Positions 1 through 8,855 of a stretch of DNA of 64,000 bases are shown here, in pieces. Under the pieces are notes generated by a model. That model did not search any database. It saw nothing but the letters and a program-made list of their open reading frames with translations, and was not told the origin of the DNA. Source of the stretch: Cedecea lapagei. GTDB lineage: Bacteria > Pseudomonadota > Gammaproteobacteria > Enterobacterales > Enterobacteriaceae. Location of the stretch: contig NZ_LR134201.1 in the NCBI RefSeq assembly GCF_900635955.1, positions 3,100,001-3,164,000 on the forward strand, in the 5' to 3' direction. The number at the start of each line of letters is the position of its first letter. Position 1 is the first letter of the stretch. The position numbers were made by a program, and so were the translations under genes.

Positions 1-787
1 CAAAATCACCACGGTATTTGGTTCCGGCCAGCAGAGAACCGATGTCCAGCGAGTAGATGGTGCAGTCGGCCATCACTTCCGGCACGTCGCCCTGCACGAT
101 TCTCCACGCAAGCCCTTCGGCAATCGCGGTTTTACCCACGCCGGATTCGCCGACCAGCAGCGGGTTGTTTTTACGGCGACGGCAAAGAACCTGGATGGCT
201 CGCTCCAGCTCTTTATCGCGGCCAATCAGCGGATCGATCCCGCCAACGCGCGCAAGCTGATTAAGATTGGTGGTGAAGTTTTCCATACGTTCCTCCCCGC
301 CTGCTTGCTCTTCGTTGACCGGATTTTCAGAACCCGATGACGGATTCGGTTCATCTTTGCGCGTGCCGTGGGAGATGAAATTCACCACGTCAAGGCGGCT
401 CACTTCATGCTTGCGTAGCAGATAGGCCGCCTGGGACTCCTGCTCGCTGAAAATGGCCACCAGCACGTTGGCGCCGGTGACTTCGCTGCGCCCGGAGGAC
501 TGGACGTGGAACACCGCTCTCTGCAGCACACGCTGGAAGCTGAGCGTCGGCTGAGTGTCGCGCTCTTCAACGTTAGGTGGCAGGACCGGTGTGGTTTGTT
601 CGATGAAGGCTTCGAGTTCCTGTCGCAGCGCCACCATGTCCACAGAACACGCTTCCAGCGCTTCGCGGGCAGATGGGTTACTGAGCAACGCCAGTAACAG
701 ATGCTCGACGGTCATAAACTCATGTCGGTGCTCGCGCGCTCTGGCGAAAGCCATGTTTAAACTGAGTTCCAGTTCTTGATTGAGCAT
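1..787 (-). CDS. clpA: ATP-dependent Clp protease ATP-binding subunit ClpA (partial, N-terminal part)
   Basis: The first 262 codons of ClpA are present; the gene leaves the window at base 1. ClpA is the hexameric AAA+ unfoldase that feeds substrates to ClpP in the cytoplasm. The start MLNQELELSLNMAFARA matches the family N-terminus. Residues 1 to about 145 form the double-repeat Clp N domain that binds ClpS. The Walker A of the first AAA+ domain is visible (GESGVGKTA), followed by the LLAGTKYRGDF segment where the window ends. The upstream neighbour clpS ends 27 bases before this ATG, so clpS and clpA are arranged as in E. coli. Nothing odd is seen in the visible part. Confidence 0.97.
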   Translation of the reverse strand, partial: MLNQELELSLNMAFARAREHRHEFMTVEHLLLALLSNPSAREALEACSVDMVALRQELEAFIEQTTPVLPPNVEERDTQPTLSFQRVLQRAVFHVQSSGRSEVTGANVLVAIFSEQESQAAYLLRKHEVSRLDVVNFISHGTRKDEPNPSSGSENPVNEEQAGGEERMENFTTNLNQLARVGGIDPLIGRDKELERAIQVLCRRRKNNPLLVGESGVGKTAIAEGLAWRIVQGDVPEVMADCTIYSLDIGSLLAGTKYRGDF

Positions 788-814
788 AGGCACCTCCCCA
801 AATTATCGGCCTTG

Positions 815-1135
815 TCAGACCTTTTCTAGCGTACACAGCAACGGGTACTCGTTCTCCCTTGCATACTGGTTCACTAACGCTACTTTGGTTTCCGCTACTT
901 CTGCAGTAAAGATGCCACAGATAGCTTTACCCTGATAGTGAACCGTGAGCATCAATTGCGTTGCACGTTCAACATCATAAGAAAAGAACTTTTGCAGCAC
1001 GTCAATAACAAATTCCATTGGCGTGTAGTCATCGTTCATCAGTATAACTTTATACATGGAGGGCGGTTTTAGCGTTTCGCGCAGTTTATCCGCCGCCATT
1101 TGGTCAAAGTCCAACCCGTCGTTCGTCTTACCCAT
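815..1135 (-). CDS. clpS: ATP-dependent Clp protease adaptor ClpS
   Basis: ClpS (106 aa, the usual length) binds the ClpA N domain and delivers N-degron proteins with bulky hydrophobic N-termini. The fold core is visible: KPPSMYKVILMNDDYTPMEFV (residues about 23-43) contains the N-end-rule pocket residues N34, D35 and D36 region, and the following segment VLQKFFSYDVERATQLMLTVHYQGKAICG carries the His that contacts the alpha-amino group. It is divergent from cspD and lies just upstream of clpA, the conserved arrangement. Identification rests on near-complete recall of the E. coli protein. Confidence 0.97.
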   Translation of the reverse strand: MGKTNDGLDFDQMAADKLRETLKPPSMYKVILMNDDYTPMEFVIDVLQKFFSYDVERATQLMLTVHYQGKAICGIFTAEVAETKVALVNQYARENEYPLLCTLEKV

Positions 1136-1459
1136 TGCGATCTATCATCGTTTGTTGATGCCCAACACGCTGTCAGGCGAGGCCTTATAGTTGAGTGTAA
1201 TACGCTTTTAGCAAACGTATTGCATCGCATTCGATCCCGCTACCTTTTCCCTCAAGGGAGCTATATCACATTAATGGCAATAGCGTTAACTGCTTCAAAT
1301 TTTTGACTCATTGTTGCCTTTCCTGCCCCGCCAGGCGCTTGACGCAGTGTATAAAATATCTACATTGTAGCGGGGTGAGTTGGCGAGGTTTTGAACAGCC
1401 CGCCCTAACCCACCGGTTGATTCCCTCTCACTATTAAGATCTACGAAGGATGTCGAAGC
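1136..1459. other. clpS-cspD divergent intergenic region
   Basis: This 324-base gap holds the divergent 5' regions of clpS and cspD. A sigma-70-like promoter towards cspD is visible (see 1339-1366), leaving a leader of about 90 bases. The clpS-proximal half has no recognisable operator, and short open frames here lack a ribosome-binding site. Confidence 0.6.
1339..1366 (+). promoter_or_regulatory. Putative cspD promoter
   Basis: TTGACG and TACATT are separated by 16 bases, a plausible -35/-10 pair about 95 bases upstream of the cspD ATG. The AAGGA at about 1446 serves as ribosome-binding site. No experimental start is known to me for this genome. Confidence 0.45.
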
Positions 1460-1681
1460 ATGGAGACGGGTACTGTTAAATGGTTCAATAACGCCAAAGG
1501 GTTTGGTTTCATCTGCCCGGAAGGCGGCGGCGAAGATATTTTCGCCCACTACTCCACCATTCAAATGGACGGATACAGAACGTTAAAAGCCGGACAGCTT
1601 GTCAGGTTTGATGTACACCAGGGACCTAAAGGCAATCATGCCAGCCTGATAGTTCCCCACGAGGCGGAAGCTGTCGCCTAG
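1460..1681 (+). CDS. cspD: Cold-shock-like protein CspD, replication inhibitor
   Basis: A 73-residue cold-shock domain protein. The RNP1 motif KGFGFICP (residues about 13-20) and RNP2-like DIFAHYS (26-32) are intact. The stretch after RNP1, GGGEDIFAHYSTIQMDGYRTL, is specific to CspD rather than to CspA-type proteins. In E. coli CspD accumulates in stationary phase, binds single-stranded DNA and inhibits replication, and is degraded by Lon. It is divergent from clpS and is followed by a clear terminator shared with convergent macB. Confidence 0.96.
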   Translation: METGTVKWFNNAKGFGFICPEGGGEDIFAHYSTIQMDGYRTLKAGQLVRFDVHQGPKGNHASLIVPHEAEAVA

Positions 1682-1730
1682 CGCCCCGGTTAGCCCGGTG
1701 CCTTTGTTAATTGTGTACATCCCACAGATA

Positions 1731-1762
1731 AAATGCCAGCCCGGAAAGCTGGCATTTTTATT
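1731..1762. terminator. Bidirectional terminator between cspD and macB
   Basis: A perfect 9-bp stem, AATGCCAGC (1732-1740) with GCTGGCATT (1748-1756), has a 7-base loop and is followed by a T-rich run; the A-rich run on its left side suits the opposite strand. It serves the convergent cspD and macAB units. Confidence 0.85.
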
Positions 1763-1774
1763 GCCAGCGACGGA

Positions 1775-3721
1775 TTACTCGCGCGCCAGGGCATCGACAG
1801 GGTTCAATCGCGCCGCGTTTCTTGCCGGCAGCCAGCCAAACAGCACCCCCGTTGCGGTCGAACAGGCAAACGCGGTGAGCAGGGCAACGGGCGAGAAGCC
1901 TATCTGCCAGCCCGGCAGCACCAGCTGCAGCGTGAAAGCAATCAGCAGCGACAGGGAAATGCCCAGCGCCCCGCCGACCAGGCAAACCAGTACCGCCTCA
2001 ATTAAAAATTGCTGCAGAACATCGCTGGCTCGCGCCCCTACCGCCATGCGGATACCAATCTCTTTGGTACGTTCGGTGACCGACACCAGCATAATATTCA
2101 TCACGCCAATACCGCCGACCAGCAGCGAAATGACCGCCACCAGCGTCAGGAACAGCTGTAGAGTACGTGTGGTCTTTTCTGCCGTTTTCAACAGCCCGTC
2201 CATGTTATAGCTGAAAAAATCCTTCTTGCCGTGGCGTAGCGACAGCAGGCGATTCAGCTGCTGCTCCGCCTCGTGGCTGTCATATCCCTCTTTCACCCGC
2301 ACGGTAATGGCGTTAAGCCAGCTCTGCCCCATCACCCGCCCGGCCATCGTGTTATAGGGCAGCCAGACGCGCAGCACTTTGCTGCTGCCAAACATCGACT
2401 GTTTTTCTTCCGCCACGCCAATCACCGTCGCCGGCATATTGCCAACCAGAACCACCTCGCCGACAACGTCGCTTTTGTTGGGGAACAGCTGCCTTTTACT
2501 GTTGGCATCCAGCACCACAACCTGGGCGCGATTGTTCATCTGCTCGGCATTGAAGGTCGCGCCCTGGCTCATCGTCATGCCGTAAACATCAAAATAGTCA
2601 CCGCTAACCCCGTTGACGCTGGCCGCTGCGTCTACGTTTCCGTAGCGCAGGCGCAGATTACTGGAAAGAGAAGGCGTGGCCGAGCTCACCCAGGGCTGCT
2701 GGCGAATAGCGAGCAGATCGTCATACTTCAGCGCCTGCTGGAACTGCGGATTGTCATCGCCAAAATCCTTGCCGGGATAGACATCGATAGTATTGGTGCC
2801 GATGGAGCGAATATCTTCCAGCACCATCTGTTTCGCGGCATCCCCCACCACCACGATGGAGACCACCGAGGCAATGCCAATAATAATGCCAAGCATGGTC
2901 AGCAGCGTGCGCATCTTGTTCGCGGCCATCGCCAGCCAGGCCATCCCCAGCGCCTCGCGGAAGCTGCTGATAACCTGCTGAATAGAAGAACCGCTTCTTA
3001 GCGCCTGATTTTCAACCGCATGCGCTGCAGGTTGATGAGCGGGTGGAGGATTACTGATAATTTCGCCGTCGCGAATTTCGATAATTCGCTGCGCCTGCGC
3101 CGCTACCGCCGGATCGTGGGTCACAATAATTACCGTATGACCACGCTCTCGCAGTTGCTTAAGGGTGGCCATGACTTCTTCGCCTGAATGGCTGTCCAGC
3201 GCGCCGGTAGGTTCATCGGCCAGAATGACCTGTCCACCGTTCATCAGCGCACGCGCGATACTGACTCGCTGCTGCTGCCCGCCCGAAAGCTGTGAAGGAA
3301 GATATTCCACCCGCTCCTTTAGCCCAAGGCGTCCCAGTAGCTCATGCGCCCTCTGCTGCCGCTGGGCTCTCGTTGTCCCGGCATAGACCGCAGGAACCTC
3401 AACGTTTTGCGAAGCGGTAAGATGAGAAAGCAGATGGTAGCGCTGGAAGATAAACCCAAAGTGTTCACGCCTAAGCGTTGCCAGCGCATCGTTATCCAGC
3501 CCTGCCACATCCACGCCTGCCACCTTATAGCTGCCGTGGCTTGGCTTATCCAGACAGCCGAGAATGTTCATCAGCGTGGATTTACCGGAGCCGGACGCGC
3601 CGACAATCGCCACCATTTCCCCGGCTTCAATCGTCAGGCTAATGCCCTTCAGCACCTCGACCTGCTCTTCACCGGAGGGATAGCTACGACGAATATCCTT
3701 CAGCTCAAGCAGCGCCGTCAT
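1775..3721 (-). CDS. macB: Macrolide / enterotoxin export ABC transporter MacB
   Basis: MacB (648 aa, as in E. coli) is the inner-membrane ATPase-permease that works with MacA and TolC to expel macrolides, enterotoxin and heme-related substrates using a mechanotransmission mechanism. The N-terminal ATPase has Walker A GASGSGKST (about 41-49), signature LSGGQQQR and Walker B VILADEPTGALD. A linker of about 20 residues leads to TM1 (near 275), a large periplasmic domain (about 300-520) and three C-terminal membrane helices with the RTKEIGIRMAVGA segment. The gene starts 4 bases inside macA (ATGA overlap), showing translational coupling. Confidence 0.96.
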   Translation of the reverse strand: MTALLELKDIRRSYPSGEEQVEVLKGISLTIEAGEMVAIVGASGSGKSTLMNILGCLDKPSHGSYKVAGVDVAGLDNDALATLRREHFGFIFQRYHLLSHLTASQNVEVPAVYAGTTRAQRQQRAHELLGRLGLKERVEYLPSQLSGGQQQRVSIARALMNGGQVILADEPTGALDSHSGEEVMATLKQLRERGHTVIIVTHDPAVAAQAQRIIEIRDGEIISNPPPAHQPAAHAVENQALRSGSSIQQVISSFREALGMAWLAMAANKMRTLLTMLGIIIGIASVVSIVVVGDAAKQMVLEDIRSIGTNTIDVYPGKDFGDDNPQFQQALKYDDLLAIRQQPWVSSATPSLSSNLRLRYGNVDAAASVNGVSGDYFDVYGMTMSQGATFNAEQMNNRAQVVVLDANSKRQLFPNKSDVVGEVVLVGNMPATVIGVAEEKQSMFGSSKVLRVWLPYNTMAGRVMGQSWLNAITVRVKEGYDSHEAEQQLNRLLSLRHGKKDFFSYNMDGLLKTAEKTTRTLQLFLTLVAVISLLVGGIGVMNIMLVSVTERTKEIGIRMAVGARASDVLQQFLIEAVLVCLVGGALGISLSLLIAFTLQLVLPGWQIGFSPVALLTAFACSTATGVLFGWLPARNAARLNPVDALARE

Positions 3722-4833
3722 TTGCTGCTCCCGGCGTTGGCGCGGCCAGTCACCACCTCTTCGCCCTCTTCCAGGCCGTTAACGACCTGCACCTGCGTGT
3801 CATTACGCATGCCGATGGTGATTTCACGCACTTTCGTTTCGCCGTTCCGCAGCACAGTGATGTTATAGCGGTTATCACCGACAGGTTCACCCAGCGCGGC
3901 AAGCGGAATGGTCAGAACATCTTTCACGCCGCCAAGCTGAATGTGCACCTGGGCGGTCATGTCGAGGCGCAAAATGCCCTTCGGGTTAGGGACTTCAAAA
4001 CGGGCATTGTAGAAGATGGCCTCGTTGACCTTTTCCGGCGTCGGCAGGATATCCTTCAGCACCCCTTCGTAGCGGGTCAGCGGGTCGCCCAGCACGGTAA
4101 ACCAGGCTTTCTGGCCCGGCTTCAGATGAATAACGTCGGCTTCTGATACCTGCGCCTTCACCAGCATGGTGCTCAAATCCGCCAGCGTCAGAATATTCGG
4201 CGCCTGCTGAGCGGCAATCACGGTTTGCCCCTGCAGCGTGGTTATCTGCGTCACTTCCCCGGCCATTGGCGCGACGATACGGGTGAACTCAAGGTTCGTT
4301 TTCGCGGTGCTCAATGAAGCCTGATTACGCTTTATTTGCGCGTCAATCGTTCCAATTTGCGCCTGTTTGACCGCCAGATCGGTGGCCGCTTTATCAACAT
4401 CCTGACGCGAAACTGCCTGGGTATTGGCCAGCATCTTCTGGCGAGACAGCGTCACGTCGGCAAATTTGCTTTCCGCTTCGGCCTGAAGACGCTGCGCCCG
4501 CAGCTCCAGCAGGGTCGCCTCCACCTCCTTCACCTGGTTCTCCGCCTGTTCGGGATCGATAACCCCGAGGAGCTGATCTTTTTTCACTTTATCGCCAATG
4601 CTTACCGACAGGGTTTTTAGCTGCCCGCTCACCTGCGCGCCGACATCAACTTTGCGAACGGCGTCCAGCTTTCCGGTCGCCAGGACGCTCTGCTGGAGTG
4701 AGGACTTGCGTACGATCAGGGTCTGATATTGGGGGGCAGGGGTACGCAAAAACTGCCAAAGCCAGAGGAAAAATATCACCACTAACAGCGCGTATAGCCA
4801 GTAACGCTTTTTAAATTTTCCCTTGATTTTCAT
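3718..4833 (-). CDS. macA: Macrolide efflux periplasmic adaptor MacA
   Basis: MacA (371 aa) is the periplasmic membrane-fusion protein linking MacB to TolC. It has one N-terminal membrane anchor (about residues 10-28, YWLYALLVVIFFLWLWQFL region), a lipoyl half-motif, a long alpha-hairpin coiled coil (about 95-170) rich in Glu, Lys and Gln, and beta-barrel and membrane-proximal domains. It is the first gene of macAB and divergent from ybjX. A PhoP-type direct repeat lies 29 bases upstream (4862-4878); in Salmonella macAB is known to be under PhoP control. Confidence 0.96.
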   Translation of the reverse strand: MKIKGKFKKRYWLYALLVVIFFLWLWQFLRTPAPQYQTLIVRKSSLQQSVLATGKLDAVRKVDVGAQVSGQLKTLSVSIGDKVKKDQLLGVIDPEQAENQVKEVEATLLELRAQRLQAEAESKFADVTLSRQKMLANTQAVSRQDVDKAATDLAVKQAQIGTIDAQIKRNQASLSTAKTNLEFTRIVAPMAGEVTQITTLQGQTVIAAQQAPNILTLADLSTMLVKAQVSEADVIHLKPGQKAWFTVLGDPLTRYEGVLKDILPTPEKVNEAIFYNARFEVPNPKGILRLDMTAQVHIQLGGVKDVLTIPLAALGEPVGDNRYNITVLRNGETKVREITIGMRNDTQVQVVNGLEEGEEVVTGRANAGSSK

Positions 4834-4861
4834 ATGTATCCTGCAATAGCTAAGCGATGAT

Positions 4862-4878
4862 TAAACAATTCTTAAACA
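4862..4878 (-). promoter_or_regulatory. PhoP box between macA and ybjX
   Basis: Read on the minus strand the sequence is TGTTTA-AGAAT-TGTTTA, a perfect match to the PhoP direct-repeat consensus (T/G)GTTTA-N5-(T/G)GTTTA. It lies 29 bases upstream of the macA start and 97 bases upstream of ybjX. Both genes are known PhoP targets in Salmonella or E. coli, so one site may serve both; which promoter it controls is inference. Confidence 0.75.
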
Positions 4879-4974
4879 AACTGCACAATGTGAAGAAGTG
4901 TAAAAGCGATTGAATATCGGTTGACGTCCGGCGTGCTGAAATACCGCCATCTTAGTCGAATTCAGGTTTTAATT

Positions 4975-5922
4975 ATGTCCCAGATTGCTGCCGCGCAAGT
5001 AACCGAAACACTGCCCCAAACTGGCTGGAAACTCTTCCTTTCATTAGCGACAGGTCAGTGGCAGCCGGGGGCATCGTGGGCCAAAAAGGCTTATCGTCGC
5101 AAGTTTATTTTACGCTCCATGGTGATGCCCGCGCATACCGCCAGCCTGATGAACAGCCTGGCCGCCCAGCCGCACCTCTCCAGCATGCTCAACGCCCAGC
5201 CGGGTCTGCCTTGCCGCCTGCATCGCCCTTACCTTGCGCTGCCGCTCAGCCGTAAGCATACGCGTGAGGCCATCGGTTACCACTATCAGAAAATAACCGA
5301 AAAAATGCCGAAAAAGCTGTTGAGCGGCCACTTCTCGACCGAAGGGTATCGTCTGGCTACGCTTATCGGTAAAAATAACGAACTGATGTTTATCGATCTC
5401 AGCTCTCATGATATCGAGGGCAAAGAGGGCGAAGCCTTCCTGAATTTCTGTAATGAGGACGGCGTTCCGCTCGCCCGCATGACCTTCACCCTTAACCAGT
5501 TCGAAGGGAAAAACACCCTGTTCATTGGCTGCCTGCAGGGCGCAAAACCGTGGGTTCCTCATGAAGCTATTCAGGCTGCCACCAAAGCCTGCCACGGCCT
5601 GTTCCCGAAACGTATGCTGCTTGAAGTGGCCTGTGAACTGGCGAAACTTCTCGACGCTGAGCGTATTCTGGCCGTGAGCAACAGCACCCATATCTACCGC
5701 TCATGGCGCTATGAGAAGAAGAAAAAAGAGAGCTTACACGCCGACTATGACAGCTTCTGGCTATCGATGAGCGGTGAGCTCCGCGCCGACGGCCTGTTTG
5801 CGCTGCCGTCCAGCGTGGAACGCAAACCTCTGGAAGATATTGCGAGCAAAAAGCGCGCCGAATATCGCCGCCGCTACGAGCTGCTCGACGGCATGATGAG
5901 CAATATTAACAGCCACTTCTAA
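4975..5922 (+). CDS. ybjX: YbjX / VirK family protein (DUF535)
   Basis: A 315-residue member of the VirK/YbjX family. No enzymatic role is established; VirK of Salmonella and Shigella affects resistance to antimicrobial peptides and virulence, and E. coli ybjX responds to PhoP. No signal peptide or membrane segment is evident. The family core (AHTASLMNSLA, YHYQKITEKMP, FIGCLQGAK, HADYDSFWLS) is present. I chose the ATG at 4975 because homologous sequence begins at MSQIAAAQ; an in-frame upstream start at 4921 would add 18 poorly matching residues. The C-terminus is rich in Arg and Lys (KKRAEYRRRYELLD). Confidence 0.9.
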   Translation: MSQIAAAQVTETLPQTGWKLFLSLATGQWQPGASWAKKAYRRKFILRSMVMPAHTASLMNSLAAQPHLSSMLNAQPGLPCRLHRPYLALPLSRKHTREAIGYHYQKITEKMPKKLLSGHFSTEGYRLATLIGKNNELMFIDLSSHDIEGKEGEAFLNFCNEDGVPLARMTFTLNQFEGKNTLFIGCLQGAKPWVPHEAIQAATKACHGLFPKRMLLEVACELAKLLDAERILAVSNSTHIYRSWRYEKKKKESLHADYDSFWLSMSGELRADGLFALPSSVERKPLEDIASKKRAEYRRRYELLDGMMSNINSHF

Positions 5923-5936
5923 ACCTGCATCCCCCG

Positions 5937-5956
5937 CCGGGCGCTAATCCGCCCGG
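5937..5956. terminator. Weak hairpin between convergent ybjX and ybjD
   Basis: CCGGGCG and CGCCCGG form a 7-bp stem with a 6-base loop. It overlaps the ybjD stop codon and lacks a T run, so it is a weak or factor-assisted terminator at best. Confidence 0.4.
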
Positions 5957-7598
5957 CCGCGCGCCAGCCACAGCACCCGGGAAAACATTTTACGCAGCAA
6001 AGGCGGAATAGCATCCACCCCACGCCGCCCTGCCTCCAGCGCCACCTCTATGGCTAAGTCCGGCTTTGACGAACGATGAATCGCTTTGGTGATAACCCGG
6101 CGCAAATTCATCGGCACGTTTTCGGGGATCTGCGCTACGCGGTGAAAGACATCGGAAAACCCCTGCCGATACATAAAGTGCTCCATATCGAGCGCCGGCA
6201 GCGCCGTGAGATGATCCCGCTCCTGATCACGATCGTTATCGAGTAAGCCGCGTACCGTCGCGGCGTATTTTTTACCTGCATCATCGCCGTCCACCAGCAC
6301 GTGCCACTCGATTCCCATGCGGCGGGCAAACTTAATTAACGGCCGCAGGCCAGATTGCGCAAACTCAATGACCTTAACGCCTTCAGCGTCGAAATGGTGC
6401 CCGCACTGGCGCGCCAGCTCGTTCATCACCCAAACTTCCGTTTCTCCCTCCACCAGCAGCCAGCAGCGGGAAAAAAGCGATGACGCGCGGTTAAAACGAA
6501 TATGAAAGGCAATTCGCCTGCTATCTTCGGCATTCATACCGCCCGGACCTAACCGCCACGCCGCCACTTTTGATGATTCACGCACCAGGCGGCAGACCTG
6601 TTCAACCGGCGTCAACGACAGTAATTCGCCGGAGTTTGTGGTGGTGATTTTCTGCAGCGGCAGCAAATTCAGCAGATGCCAGGCGACCGACAGCATAATC
6701 GGATGCAGACGTGTTTCCGGATCCTCCACCAGCAGAAGCGGCCGTGCGTCCCGATCGAGCGCGACGCTGCCCTTTGCCTGCAATAAAGTAGAGAACATCC
6801 CCAGCAGGATCATACGGTGCGAACGGCTGCCCGGTTTATCAATCATACGGTTGATAACATCGAGATAGCGCCAGCTGCGCTGCTCATCATGGGAGCGCCG
6901 ACGCATCAGCCGCTGATGGGCAACGGCGCCCTGCTCGGAAAAATAGTGCTCCAGCAGCTGCACCATGGCGGAAAGCCCCTGCCGTAGCTGAGAATCAGTA
7001 AGATTTTGCGGTCTGGACACCAGCTCCCGCGCCAGAAAATCAAGCTGCCGCGCCGTCATCTCTGTTTCAGGCATTTCGGGCATACTGCCGTTGCGCAGCC
7101 GCCGCATAAAGCGTGCATCCCTGAGCCGCAGAACGGGGTTCAGACGCGTGATGTTCATTGCCATCTCGTCTATTTCATCCAGCGCAAGCGGCTGGCCATG
7201 GGCATCAAGAAAACTGCGGAGCGTTAAGACCGTGCCTTCATCCCCAAGCTCTCCCTCCAGGCGGTAATAAATACGATGGAACCCGTCATTACCGGCAATC
7301 CAGACCGGCGACAGGTTCCGATATCGCCGCCCTAAATGGTGGCCCGCTGCCGCCTCACGAAACGTCAGGATGATATGCAGGTGGCTCTCACGTCCGTGCA
7401 TCTCCCCCGGCGGAAAATAGAAATCCTCACGTCCAAAATGGTAGAGCTCACGGTGCGGAGAAAGCAGCAGCGTCAGCGCATCAAGCAGGCTAGACTTCCC
7501 CAGGCGTTTTCGCCAATCAGCACATTGTTTTGCTCAAGCATTAACGACAAACGATTAATACCGCGAAAGCCAACTACCTCAACCCGCTCGAGAAACAT
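5944..7598 (-). pseudogene. ybjD: OLD-family ATPase/TOPRIM nuclease YbjD, frameshifted
   Basis: YbjD is an overcoming-lysogenization-defect (OLD) family protein: an SMC-like ABC ATPase followed by a C-terminal TOPRIM nuclease. Two consecutive frames together give the full protein. The first runs from the ATG at 7598 (after AGGAGG) through GFRGINRLSLMLEQNN to GENAWG. The second picks up right after and continues to the stop at 5944. The break lies in the C run at 7498-7501 (G run on the coding strand), exactly inside the Walker A (G-x-N-x-W-G-K-S), consistent with loss of one G. The rest is intact: ABC signature region, LLVEDPETRLHP Walker B, and TOPRIM motifs LVEGETE and LVDGDDAGKK. It is a real frameshift or a homopolymer sequencing error; the otherwise well-conserved sequence suggests a recent event. 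Confidence 0.85.
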
Positions 7599-8011
7599 AC
7601 CGCCTCCTGTGCACTCGCTTTTATTTCCCTGGTTCTTTTCGAGTATAGCGGCAACCAGCAGGGCAATGTCACCGCGCAATGTCAAAGCGTTACACGATAT
7701 AACCCGTCGCCCTTCACAAGTTCGGTTCGCTGAAGCCTCTTTTTTTTTGCTATCCAGAACATTCTTACTTCATTCAAAGATAATCTATACTTGTCACACC
7801 TCTCCTCAATACAGGAATAACACCGCATTGCCCTAAATCAAAAAACAGGAATTTATTGTGCTGGTGGCGAATTGACGGAATACCTAATATTAACGCGAAT
7901 TTAATATTACTTTCGTCATTCACTTAATGACGGTGAATTAGCGACAATCGGGTTCGTGTGATTTAGCGCGTGAGCCGTAAGTTGTTTCCAGGTTTTTTAG
8001 CTGAGGTGGTT
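7599..8011. other. ybjD-aqpZ divergent intergenic region
   Basis: This 413-base gap separates two divergent genes and is AT-rich. It contains two dyads: AATATTAA paired with TTAATATT near 7895-7917, and CGTCATT (7914-7920) with AATGACG (7926-7932). They lie about 80-110 bases upstream of aqpZ and could be operator or leader structures. A T9 tract is near 7741. No RNA gene or coding sequence is evident. Confidence 0.5.
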
Positions 8012-8707
8012 ATGTTTAGAAAATTAGCAGCCGAGTTTTTCGGGACATTCTGGCTGGTATTGGGTGGCTGTGGTAGCGCGGTATTAGCGGCAGCATTTCC
8101 GGAGTTGGGCATTGGTTTTGCAGGAGTGGCGCTGGCCTTTGGTTTAACCGTGCTGACCATGGCTTTTGCCGTCGGCCATATCTCCGGCGGACACTTTAAC
8201 CCGGCAGTGACCCTTGGCCTGTGGGCCGGTGGCCGTTTCCCGGCAAAAGAGGTGATTGGCTATATCGTCGCCCAGGTTATTGGCGGTATTGCCGCAGCCG
8301 GGATCCTTTATTTAATTGCCAGCGGTAAAGCCGGCTTTGACGCTGCCGCCAGCGGATTCGCCTCCAATGGTTACGGTGAACACTCACCGGGTGGATATTC
8401 CATGCTCTCGGCCATTGTGATTGAAATAGTTTTAACCTGTGGCTTCTTAATTGTTATTCATGGTGCCACTGATAAATTCGCGGCACCGGGTTTTGCTCCC
8501 ATTGCAATTGGCCTGGCATTAACCTTAATCCACTTAATTAGCATTCCCGTCACCAACACTTCTGTAAACCCGGCGCGCAGTACCGCTGTCGCTATTTTCC
8601 AGGGCGGTTGGGCACTGGATCAGCTGTGGCTGTTCTGGGTCATGCCAATTATTGGCGGTATTCTTGGCGGCGTTATTCACCGCACCCTGCTGGAGAAACG
8701 CAGCTAA
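8012..8707 (+). CDS. aqpZ: Aquaporin Z
   Basis: AqpZ (231 aa, same length as E. coli) is the tetrameric inner-membrane water channel. Six transmembrane helices and both re-entrant NPA motifs are visible: HFNPAVTLG (N63-A65) and VNPARS (N186-A188), followed by the selectivity-filter Arg189; Phe43, His174-region and a Thr/Cys at the filter are typical of water-specific channels. I use the ATG at 8012 because it follows GAGGTG and matches the family start MFRKLAAEFFGTF; an upstream in-frame start adds 14 unmatched residues. Confidence 0.97.
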   Translation: MFRKLAAEFFGTFWLVLGGCGSAVLAAAFPELGIGFAGVALAFGLTVLTMAFAVGHISGGHFNPAVTLGLWAGGRFPAKEVIGYIVAQVIGGIAAAGILYLIASGKAGFDAAASGFASNGYGEHSPGGYSMLSAIVIEIVLTCGFLIVIHGATDKFAAPGFAPIAIGLALTLIHLISIPVTNTSVNPARSTAVAIFQGGWALDQLWLFWVMPIIGGILGGVIHRTLLEKRS

Positions 8708-8715
8708 CTCTTTTG

Positions 8716-8750
8716 GCAGGCTCCCGACAGGGGGCCTGCTCTTTCTTTTA
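8716..8750 (+). terminator. aqpZ terminator
   Basis: GCAGGC-T-CCC pairs with GGG-GCCTGC around a GACAG loop (8716-8739), with a single bulged T, followed by the T-rich TCTTTCTTTT. Confidence 0.75.
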
Positions 8751-8855
8751 CTTCCCCGCCTGACCCTTTTTATTCGTCTCTGCTCGACTCATTTCCCTTC
8801 TTTCGGTAGTGTGACATCCGCCGTAACATTTAAACCAAAAAGGATTGTCTTTCCC

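Noticed and set aside
2273..3001. A 242-codon open frame opposite macB
   Set aside because: Antisense shadow of macB; His/Arg-rich composition and no homologue recognised.
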